A DNA stretch of 64,000 nucleotides from the NCBI GenBank assembly GCA_964605235.1, contig CAZSBB010000025.1:1-64000 (forward strand), written 5' to 3'. Each line of letters starts with the position of its first letter. The first letter of the stretch is position 1. The notes under the pieces were generated by a model that saw nothing but the letters and a program-made list of their open reading frames with translations, had not been told where the DNA came from and did not search any database. Source of the DNA: CAZSBB01 sp964605235 (lineage in GTDB: Bacteria > Planctomycetota > Phycisphaerae > Phycisphaerales > Phycisphaeraceae). Below, piece by piece: positions 43,604-51,915 of this stretch. The translations under genes and the position numbers were made by a program.

Positions 43604-43638
43604 CAACGCTCCGAGCCATCTCGGAGCGTTGTTGTTTT
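43604..43638 (+). terminator. Rho-independent terminator of leuB
   Basis: CAACGCTCCGAG and CTCGGAGCGTTG form a perfect 12-bp stem over a 4-base loop, followed by TTGTTTT. Confidence 0.88.
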
Positions 43639-43829
43639 CATGGCGACCACCACACTCTTCGTAGGTCCGGGCTTGCTCACCCCCCTCTCCAAATCAACAA
43701 ATCACCAGATCAACAAATCACCAAATCCCGCGCCGGGTTACAATTCCGCTTCCGTCTGGAAGGATTGCATCACTACAACAATGAGCTGCGGGCGCGAGCC
43801 GCCCCGGCCGCATGCAGGGGAAACCGATC

Positions 43830-45029
<1,200 letters not shown>

Positions 45030-45170
45030 TCCGCGTCCTGCGCCCCCGCGACGACGGGCGCGATGACATTCAAAAAGCTCGGCCTCAACCAGGCCTGCGG
45101 CGCCCTCTGTCGGGGAAAACCTGGGCAAGGGTTGGTTGTCGCTGCGCTGAGAGTGTAAGCAATTCGGCAT

Positions 45171-45207
45171 AAAAAAGCGGTGGGCCGCCCCCCAAGGAGC
45201 CCACCGC
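45171..45207 (-). terminator. Rho-independent terminator of the DUF4838 gene
   Basis: On the minus strand GCGGTGGGC and GCCCACCGC form a perfect 9-bp stem over a 13-base loop, followed by six T residues, 31 bp beyond the stop. Confidence 0.88.
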
Positions 45208-45237
45208 AGGTTGCCAGATTAGAACGCGCTGACGTTA

Positions 45238-47550
45238 TTAAGGGAACGTGCGGCCCGGAGCGCGAACATTTTCAAGCTGGGCGTCCGCGCCCGCAGCCGG
45301 GGCGTAGAACATCACCGGGCCGATGATGCCGCCGGTGCCGATCTCGTCGACGCGCTCGTTGTTGATGCGGAAGACCACGACATTGTCGGCGCCGGGGCGG
45401 ACAGCTTCGGTGGCGTCGAGTTCGAACGGCATGAACGCACTGCCGTGACTGATGCCGATTTCCTTGCCGTTGACGAACACCTGCGCTTTTTCATCGACCC
45501 CGGCCGACCAGAGGAAGATGCGTTTGCCTTCCCATTTTTCATCGATGCGCACGGCCTGGCGATACCAGGCTTCGCCTTTGTAGTAGTGCAGGCCCTGGTT
45601 GGACCACGACAGGCTGGACGAGATGGATTGCCAACTGCCGCCGGTCATTTGCGCGTCCCAGTAGTTCAGATCCATACCGAGGTGGCCGGGGTCCGTCAGG
45701 AAGGACCATTCGGCTTTGAGCGGCGCGACGAGTTCATTGCCGCCGGTGGTGCGGGCGTAGCCTTGCTCGGTCTGCAGGCGGAAGAACCGCCTCATGTACT
45801 CGCGCGAAAACCGGGCATAGATCATCTCCGGCTCGTAGGCGCCCAGGTCTTCGATCATGCGATCCACCACCTGCAAGGCCGCCTTGGAGGTGGCGAAGTC
45901 GAAGCGTTGCCGGCTCGCGCGCATGGTCAGGAACGAATCGAGCAACACCTGCTCCTTGGCGAATATCTCGACCCGCTGTGCATAAAGGCTGTCGGCGGGT
46001 CGCGCCAGCGCCGCCGCTTCGTGCAGCAGCGTTCGGCCGCGCTGACGCAGCTCGGCAGGAAAATGCTGGTTGGTGTCGTAACAGGTGCCGGCATGATGGT
46101 CGCTGTTGGCGATCGCGTCATCCATCATGGTGAGGTACTGGTACATCGGTTCCGCCGCCGGGCCGAACAGCCCGTTGCAGTAATCGTGCACCAGCGCATC
46201 CACATCGGCGGTGTGGTCCCACAGCAGTTTCGACGCGACATAAAGCGAGGGGCCATACGCCGCCCAGGAGGTGTGCGTCTGCACGCGCCAGCCGACGATG
46301 TTGTATTTCCTGGCCATCGGAATCTGCTTGCGCAGCCGATGCACCATCGGGAACGGCAGGCCCGGATCGGCGAGGTTGTACCAGAAGCCGCGGTCATAAA
46401 CCTCGGGAACCAGTTCGCTCCAGCCTTTGAGCAGCGGCTCGTAATACGTCGCGCCTTCCGGGCAGACGCTGCTGCCGGGGCCGTGCGTGCGGCAGGGCAC
46501 GATCGGCGCGATGGCGGGGATGATGCGCGGGTCCGGCTTGAACTTCGTCGGCGGCGTGCGGTAATTCACGTAGGCGTAGAAGCACAGTTTCTTGTCGGGA
46601 AATTCATCCTCGATGCCTTTGAGAACCTGGTTGAAGAACCAGATGTAACGGTCGGTGACGACCCAGTCGTTCAGATATGAATCCCATTTGCCGTTGTCGA
46701 GCGCGCGGCAGTTGGCACATTCGCAGAAGTTGGCGCCGTCACGCGCCCCCATGCCGATCCACGGCTGTTCGGGATGCTCACGGAAATAGGTTTTGGTCCG
46801 CTCAATGACCAGCTTGACAAGGTCATGGTTCGACACGCACAACTGCAGGAGGCGACGTTCGCCGTTAACCAGGGAGAAGTATTCGGGATGCTCGTCGAAC
46901 AGCGCCTTGATCCGTTTTTCATCCCTGGGCAAACCGTGTACGCCCAGGATGCCGTGCGCCGAGGGAAAGTAAGGCCCGGACTTGCGCATGCGCATTCCCC
47001 AGAACTGCTCCTCGTTCCTGGGATTCAGCGTAAAGCCGCCATGAATGCGCGCCTTGAACGACGGAACCTGCACCACTTCGACCGGCTCGAGCGCGACGGT
47101 CTTCAGCTGCGGGATCACCGTGCCCAACTCGCCGGGCATGAACCAGCGCACGCCCAGGCGTTCGAGTAGTTCGTAAACGCCGAAGGCGGTGCCCAGGTCG
47201 GTCTGGCCGCGAATGGCGATGTCCTGGTCGCCGATGATCAGGGCGAAGGCACTGGGATCGTCGCCACGGGATTGGATCAACTGTTCGAGCTGCACCGGCG
47301 CGGCGCGGCCGAGGCGCACGACGGCAGTTCCCGACGCCGGCTCGGTGTGGGTCACTTCGAGCTTCACGCCGGCGATCTTTTCGAGATGGTCGACCAACTC
47401 GGCGGCGGCAAGTTTTTCCTGGTTGGTGGCGTCGGCAGGGATAACCACCGCGGCGGCGGCTTTCCCGTCCGCCACCAGCGTCGCCCCATGGGTCGGCGCT
47501 GCTGACCACCCGATCGAGCAGAGCATGACAATGGCAAAGCAGAATCGCAT
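45238..47550 (-). CDS. DUF4838 glycoside-hydrolase-like secreted protein
   Basis: The 770-residue protein has a signal peptide (MRFCFAIVMLCSIGWSAAPT, then HGA). An alpha-glucuronidase-like N-terminal domain follows (LAAAELVDHLEKIAGVKLEV, TAFGVYELLERLGVRWFMPG). The DUF4838 catalytic-like barrel contains the CECANCRAL-type motif FCECANCRALDNGKWDS. Residues 620-760 form a jelly-roll like those of beta-galactosidase or galactose-binding domains (RIDEKWEGKRIFLWSAGVDE, VFVNGKEIG). DUF4838 proteins occur in planctomycete polysaccharide loci. Expression is probably controlled by the divergent LacI gene through two operators. Substrate unknown. Confidence 0.85.
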   Translation of the reverse strand: MRFCFAIVMLCSIGWSAAPTHGATLVADGKAAAAVVIPADATNQEKLAAAELVDHLEKIAGVKLEVTHTEPASGTAVVRLGRAAPVQLEQLIQSRGDDPSAFALIIGDQDIAIRGQTDLGTAFGVYELLERLGVRWFMPGELGTVIPQLKTVALEPVEVVQVPSFKARIHGGFTLNPRNEEQFWGMRMRKSGPYFPSAHGILGVHGLPRDEKRIKALFDEHPEYFSLVNGERRLLQLCVSNHDLVKLVIERTKTYFREHPEQPWIGMGARDGANFCECANCRALDNGKWDSYLNDWVVTDRYIWFFNQVLKGIEDEFPDKKLCFYAYVNYRTPPTKFKPDPRIIPAIAPIVPCRTHGPGSSVCPEGATYYEPLLKGWSELVPEVYDRGFWYNLADPGLPFPMVHRLRKQIPMARKYNIVGWRVQTHTSWAAYGPSLYVASKLLWDHTADVDALVHDYCNGLFGPAAEPMYQYLTMMDDAIANSDHHAGTCYDTNQHFPAELRQRGRTLLHEAAALARPADSLYAQRVEIFAKEQVLLDSFLTMRASRQRFDFATSKAALQVVDRMIEDLGAYEPEMIYARFSREYMRRFFRLQTEQGYARTTGGNELVAPLKAEWSFLTDPGHLGMDLNYWDAQMTGGSWQSISSSLSWSNQGLHYYKGEAWYRQAVRIDEKWEGKRIFLWSAGVDEKAQVFVNGKEIGISHGSAFMPFELDATEAVRPGADNVVVFRINNERVDEIGTGGIIGPVMFYAPAAGADAQLENVRAPGRTFP

Positions 47551-47580
47551 CGAGTAATCCCTTTCCAGTAACATTAAAAA

Positions 47581-47594
47581 CGGAAACGTTTCCG
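47581..47594. promoter_or_regulatory. LacI-type operator O1
   Basis: CGGAAACGTTTCCG is a perfect 14-bp palindrome with the central CG typical of LacI/GalR operators. On the DUF4838 strand it lies in the likely spacer between CTGACT and a T/A-rich -10. Confidence 0.85.
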
Positions 47595-47627
47595 CGCAGT
47601 CAGATTCGATTGTCGGAAGCTACCTTT

Positions 47628-47641
47628 TCGAAACGTTTCGA
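47628..47641. promoter_or_regulatory. LacI-type operator O2
   Basis: TCGAAACGTTTCGA is a perfect palindrome sharing GAAACGTTTC with O1. Its centre is 47 bp from O1 and 30 bp before the LacI start codon, so it probably serves autoregulation. Confidence 0.85.
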
Positions 47642-47671
47642 TTTTACTTCCCCAAACTGCAGGGTGCAACC

Positions 47672-48748
47672 ATGCCCAGCCGGAAAACCGCTCAGACCCG
47701 AACCCCCATCCTCGCCGACATCGCGCGCGAAGCGGGTCTGGCGCTGTCCACCGTTTCCGAAATCCTTTACGGCAAACCCGGTTACAGCGACAAAACCCGC
47801 CAGCGCGTCAACGAAACCGCCAAGCGCCTCGGCTACCGACCCAACCAGATCGGTCAGACCCTGCGCCGCGGCAAAAGCATGACCATCGGCATCATCACCC
47901 CCACCTTCTCCAATCCCGTGCAGGTCATCAAGCTCGAAGGCATCGAGTCCGCCGCCCGCGACGCCGGCTACCTCGCCTACATCGCCGGCTGGGGACGCCA
48001 GAATGACGCCAACGCCATTGTCCGCTCGATCAATGATCTGATCGACCGGCGCGTCGACGGCCTCATCTTCAACACCAACGCCGCGCCCGATCAATGCGTC
48101 ATCGAACTGCTGCGCGCTGTGCCCATTCCGCTGGTCTATTCCGACTGGGCGCCGTCTGACGCTACCTGCAAAGTCGTCCAGGACCGAACCCAGGCGATCC
48201 GCGAACTGGCGCAACACCTGGTTGCGCTGGGGCATCGCACCGCGGCCGTCATCACCTCAAACTGGACCCGCGCCAATCCCCAGTCGAAACTCGACATCAT
48301 CCGCGCCGCGTGTGAAGAAGTCGGCATCAAGCTCGATGAGCATCCGCGCTGGCATTACCACCCGAGCGAAACCGACCCGCTGGTCATCATTGAAGAGGTT
48401 TACCACACCGTTCGCCGCGCCCTCAATGGCCGGAATCTGCCGACCGCGATCATGGCCGGCAACGACGACGGCGCCGCCGCCACCATCGCCGCCTGTCAAG
48501 ACGTCGGCCTGGTTGTGCCGCGCGATGTGTCCGTCGTCGGCTTCAACGGCGATCCGATCGGCTTCGCCACCAGGCCGGCGCTGACCACCATCCAGCAGCC
48601 GCGCCATGGCGTCGGCGAAGCCGCATTCGGCGTGCTCCACGCCATCATGAACAAACCCGGCGCGAAGGTGAAGCCGCCGCAGTTCCCGCTGAAACTGATC
48701 ATCCGTGACTCAACCGGACCCGCGCCCAAACGCTCAGGCCCCGCGTGA
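47672..48748 (+). CDS. LacI-family transcriptional regulator
   Basis: The 358-residue protein has an N-terminal LacI helix-turn-helix: ILADIAREAGLALSTVSEIL, then YGKPGYSDKTRQRVNETAKR and LGYRPNQIGQTLRRGKS (hinge). A periplasmic-binding-like sensor domain follows (MTIGIITPTFSNPVQVIKLE, AIMAGNDDGAAATIAACQDV, VSVVGFNGDPIG). It is divergent from the DUF4838 gene; two operators with the consensus of the family lie between. It is predicted to repress that gene and itself until a sugar ligand binds. Confidence 0.93.
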   Translation: MPSRKTAQTRTPILADIAREAGLALSTVSEILYGKPGYSDKTRQRVNETAKRLGYRPNQIGQTLRRGKSMTIGIITPTFSNPVQVIKLEGIESAARDAGYLAYIAGWGRQNDANAIVRSINDLIDRRVDGLIFNTNAAPDQCVIELLRAVPIPLVYSDWAPSDATCKVVQDRTQAIRELAQHLVALGHRTAAVITSNWTRANPQSKLDIIRAACEEVGIKLDEHPRWHYHPSETDPLVIIEEVYHTVRRALNGRNLPTAIMAGNDDGAAATIAACQDVGLVVPRDVSVVGFNGDPIGFATRPALTTIQQPRHGVGEAAFGVLHAIMNKPGAKVKPPQFPLKLIIRDSTGPAPKRSGPA

Positions 48749-48858
48749 ATGCTTAGTGTCCGGCGGGCACGGATCGTCGGACAAAGTAGAAAGAAACGTA
48801 AAGTGCCTGGCTTGGTCTGGGGATGCTGCCGTACTGCCGTTGGTACACTAATTCCACC

Positions 48859-49614
48859 ATGTCCGGGACCTGCCCCCAATGCGGCCAGACGCTGCTGCCC
48901 GCTGACATCAACATCAGCCAGGGGGTGGCGCTGTGCCCCAGTTGCGGCAAGCTGGCGCGGGTGGATGAAACGCTCGACGCAGCCGCCCCACTGCTGGAGC
49001 AACTGCTGGAGGAGAAGCCCGCCGGCTGCACCATCACCTACGTGGGCGAGCATGAAATCCGCCTGCGGGCGACACTGCGCTCCGTCGGCGGCATTTGCAT
49101 GTCGCTGTTCCTCTGTCTGTTCTGGAACGGCATCGTGTCGGTCTTCGTGCTCATCGCGCTCTGCGGGTTGTACACCAATCTGGTCGGCCCACTGCCCGCG
49201 TGGTTCCCGCAGCCGAATATGCAGGATGAAATGGCGCTGGGCGAAACGCTCTTCCTGTGCCTTTTCCTCACGCCGTTTGTCGTGGTGGGCACGGGCATGT
49301 TCGGTGCTTTGCTGCTGTATCTGGTGGGATCGGTGGAGGTGCGCCTGCTGCCGGAGGAGGGTCAGGTGCGCACCGGCATCGGATCGGTCGTGTGGGTACG
49401 GCGGTTCGATCCCAATCAGGTCGCCAAAATCGAACCCGGCGTGGCGTCTTGGGAGTCAAATGGTCAGGCGCAGCCGGTGATCGTCATCCAGTCCCGCAGC
49501 CCGCTGAAATTCGGCAGTCTGTTGCGCGCCGATCGCCGGCTGTGGTTGCAGGACATGCTCAAAGCGTTGCTGGTGGGACCACAACGCAGCCGGGAGCGAC
49601 GCAAAGCGATGTAG
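48859..49614 (+). CDS. Zinc-ribbon membrane protein of unknown function
   Basis: The 251-residue protein starts with a zinc ribbon (C5-x2-C8 and C26-x2-C29; CPQCGQTLL, CPSCGKLAR). Two hydrophobic stretches of one or two helices follow: SLFLCLFWNGIVSVFVLIAL and FLTPFVVVGTGMFGALLLYL. The C-terminal 75 residues are soluble and beta-rich (VRLLPEEGQVRTGIGSVVWV). This layout recurs in uncharacterised planctomycete proteins; no enzymatic motif is present. The ATG at 48859 is chosen because the zinc ribbon begins there. Confidence 0.7.
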   Translation: MSGTCPQCGQTLLPADINISQGVALCPSCGKLARVDETLDAAAPLLEQLLEEKPAGCTITYVGEHEIRLRATLRSVGGICMSLFLCLFWNGIVSVFVLIALCGLYTNLVGPLPAWFPQPNMQDEMALGETLFLCLFLTPFVVVGTGMFGALLLYLVGSVEVRLLPEEGQVRTGIGSVVWVRRFDPNQVAKIEPGVASWESNGQAQPVIVIQSRSPLKFGSLLRADRRLWLQDMLKALLVGPQRSRERRKAM

Positions 49615-49657
49615 GTTACGCGCCTGTTGCCAGGCAACCCCCAGCTTGGGCCAGCAA

Positions 49658-50383
49658 TCAGTCGGCGTATTCCCACACCGTCACGTCCAGTTCGCGGACG
49701 CCCCACTGGCGGGCGATGGCGTGGGTGGGGTAGAGCACGTCGAGGCGATGGCCTTTGATTTTGCCGCCGCGGTCGAGGACGGGGACGGGTTTGCCGTCGT
49801 GGTAGCCGGGGATGGTGAGGATGGAGCCGAAGGGCAGCAGGCTGGTGTCGGCGGCGACGAGCTTCATGCCGTTGGTCCACACGCTAAAGCCCGAGGCGGT
49901 GATGCCGTCCGCCCATTTGCCGCAGCTTTGCTCGTCGGGGCTGTAGGCGGTGACTTTCATCCTGAGGGTGCGGACGGCGCGGATGGGCCTGCCGCCGTAG
50001 GTCATGCCGGAGGCGACTGCGGGGGTGGGCCAGTCGTGCGTCGGTTCAAGCGGGAGCACGGCGGGGGCAGCATTGCGGAACAGGTCAGCGGCGGGGGCAG
50101 GTTCGGCCACGACTGCGAGGGTGGACGTCGGCTCATCCTCGGTTGCTTCGAGCGCCCCGCCGGGGATGTCGATCGACGTTCGCGCGTCTGCGGTGAGGGC
50201 TGAGGATGAGGCTGGGGTCAGCGCCATCAGCGCCACCGGCCGAGCCTGGGCGACGTCCCAGCCGCGCGCCAGCGCCAACCAGCCATAGCCGGCGACGAGC
50301 ATGATATTGCAAAAAACGAGGAAGCCGGCGGCGCGCAGCAAACGGCGTTCACCCATGCGTCGCGCCCAACGAATGCCGTTCAT
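49658..50383 (-). CDS. 3D-domain protein with an N-terminal membrane anchor
   Basis: The 241-residue protein has one membrane segment (AGFLVFCNIMLVAGYGWLAL), an Ala/Pro-rich linker, and a C-terminal 3D (Asp-Asp-Asp) domain: RMKVTAYSPDEQSCGKWADG, AADTSLLPFGSILTIPG, VLDRGGKIKGHRLDVLYPTH. The domain is a double-psi barrel found in MltA lytic transglycosylases, and the three conserved Asps appear to be present (ADTS, LDRG, HRLDVL). It may cleave peptidoglycan glycan strands. Start at the ATG at 50383. Confidence 0.85.
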   Translation of the reverse strand: MNGIRWARRMGERRLLRAAGFLVFCNIMLVAGYGWLALARGWDVAQARPVALMALTPASSSALTADARTSIDIPGGALEATEDEPTSTLAVVAEPAPAADLFRNAAPAVLPLEPTHDWPTPAVASGMTYGGRPIRAVRTLRMKVTAYSPDEQSCGKWADGITASGFSVWTNGMKLVAADTSLLPFGSILTIPGYHDGKPVPVLDRGGKIKGHRLDVLYPTHAIARQWGVRELDVTVWEYAD

Positions 50384-50967
50384 GCCGCATGCTCCGGCCG
50401 ACGCCCAGGCTTGCACCCGAACCGTCGGCGAGGTCGGCCATCCGTGGCACGAGGTTCATTGCTCCTGACTGTCAGCAACCCACGGCGGCCCGGCCCAACG
50501 TCATCCTCGGGGGGCGGAGAACACCGAGAAGGTGGAATATACCCCTGGAGGCGGGTTTTCGCCAACCCCATGAACGGCGCTCGCCCGTAGGTGAATGGCG
50601 TTCAGGAAAGGTCGTGTGTATCAGGCAAAACGGGCAAGCGGATGCAACCAAGCCGATGCGGGGGCGCTGGCGACACCCGCCGACTGGCGTCGACGGCTCG
50701 GAAGATGGAGTGGGCGCTGCTTGTAGGTCCGGGCTTGCCGGGACAGGTTGGGCGCGGCGTCCCCCATGTCCGGGCAAGCCCGACCTACACAGAGCATCAG
50801 TTCGAGCAACGTTCGCGCGGCTGGTAGGGCTCGCTGTGCGAGCGCAGGAGAACGCCCTGGGTGTTGCAATAGACCGAGTTGGCCGATCCTGAGGGCGCGG
50901 CATCCCCCATGTCCGGGCAAGCCCGGACCTACGCAGAGCACACGGATTCGAGCGCGGTTCGCGCGGC
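50384..50967. other. Intergenic repeat region, no gene
   Basis: It holds a GAGCCGCC-family fragment (50670-50703), a GTAGGTCCGGGC hairpin (50723-50788) and a second partial copy of the following 80 bases (50894-50973). No reading frame with family or codon support is seen. Confidence 0.6.
50723..50788. repeat. GTAGGTCCGGGC palindromic repeat (copy 2)
   Basis: GTAGGTCCGGGCTTGCCGGG at the left and CCGGGCAAGCCCGACCTAC at the right pair over a loop of about 25 bases. The right half with following sequence is repeated at 50894-50973. Confidence 0.8.
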
Positions 50968-51609
50968 TTACCAGCCCATCACCTTCAGCCATTCATGGGC
51001 GATCACCAGATGCCCGCCGGGCTGGGGATGTACCGGCTCATGGCAGAACTGGTCGGCCGGGTAATGCTGGAGCAGCTTCTGATACGCCAGATGAGTGCGC
51101 ACATGCCGAGCTTTGTACTTGCGCGCCAAGCGTTCGACGGTCTTCCAGTATGGCTTGAGGTTTTCCAGGACCAGATGGCGGAAGCTGTCGCTGCAGCGTT
51201 CGGTGGAGATGTAGAACGGATCGACCAGCACCAGCCTGGCTTTGGTTTCCTTGCTGACGCGGGCGAGGATCTGATCGTAGAGCGTGTCGAACATGTCAGC
51301 GGGCACCGCGTCGGGGGTTTTGCGCAAGGTGCGATGCACGTCGTTGATGCCGATCTTGACGCTGATCCAGTCGGGCTGGAAGCGGATGCAGTCGTCGGAC
51401 CAGCGATCGGTGAGGTTCTGCACGGTGTTGCCGCCGATGCCTTTGTTGATGATTTTCAGTTCATGAGCGGGATAGCGGGCGACGATCAGGTCCCGAATCA
51501 TGCGGACATAGCCGGTGCCCAGCGGCGAGTCGGCCGAGAGTCTGCCGCAGTCCGTGATGGAGTCGCCGATGAACAGCACAGTTTGATGAGGCTTGAGCGC
51601 GAAGGCCAT
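50968..51609 (-). CDS. SGNH/GDSL hydrolase
   Basis: The 213-residue protein has block I VLFIGDSITDCGRL with nucleophile Ser, block II NKGIGGNTV, block III KIGINDVHR, and block V EPVHPQPGGHLVIAHEW with the catalytic His. Glu replaces the Asp usual two residues before His, a variant seen in this subfamily. No signal peptide. Likely an esterase or acetylhydrolase on carbohydrate. AGGAGA lies about 10 bases before the ATG at 51609. The stop codon falls in the end of a duplicated repeat. Confidence 0.88.
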   Translation of the reverse strand: MAFALKPHQTVLFIGDSITDCGRLSADSPLGTGYVRMIRDLIVARYPAHELKIINKGIGGNTVQNLTDRWSDDCIRFQPDWISVKIGINDVHRTLRKTPDAVPADMFDTLYDQILARVSKETKARLVLVDPFYISTERCSDSFRHLVLENLKPYWKTVERLARKYKARHVRTHLAYQKLLQHYPADQFCHEPVHPQPGGHLVIAHEWLKVMGW

Positions 51610-51689
51610 GACGTGCAATCTCCTGCAGGTGGGGAAGGCAAGTAAAGCGTGGCAGTGTAACGACGCCGATGCGGGAGGGAAAAAGACAA

Positions 51690-51722
51690 CCCCGGAAACG
51701 TGTGGTGCGCACGTTTCCGGGG
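51690..51722 (-). terminator. Terminator of the peroxidase gene
   Basis: CCCCGGAAACGTG and CACGTTTCCGGGG form a perfect 13-bp stem with a 7-base loop. On the minus strand it is followed by TTGTCTTTTT. It lies about 195 bp beyond the peroxidase stop, with a repeat element in between. Confidence 0.65.
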
Positions 51723-51762
51723 TCGGGGGAAAGGAGGCGAGGGTGGCTTTCCGAAAACCAGT

Positions 51763-51886
51763 CTCACCACAGAGGCACAGAGCACACAGAGCACACAGAG
51801 CAAGGACGTAGAGGAGGACAACCTCAAACAGAACCAGCTTTGACTTTCAACGCTTGATTCGGGGTCCTCCGTGTCTCGGTGGCGAG
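51763..51886. repeat. CACAGAG-family palindromic element (copy 4)
   Basis: TCACCACAGAGGCACAGAGC at the left, with the ACACAGAGC unit repeated three times, and CCTCCGTGTCTCGGTGGCGA at the right. It lies just beyond the peroxidase gene. Confidence 0.78.
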
Positions 51887-51915
51887 GATTATGAGAATTT
51901 CAAAAAGGAGTTCGG

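Noticed and set aside
51690..51722. A third LacI-type operator (GGAAACG ... CGTTTCC)
   Set aside because: The half sites are separated by 9 bases instead of abutting, and the stem plus T run fits a terminator.
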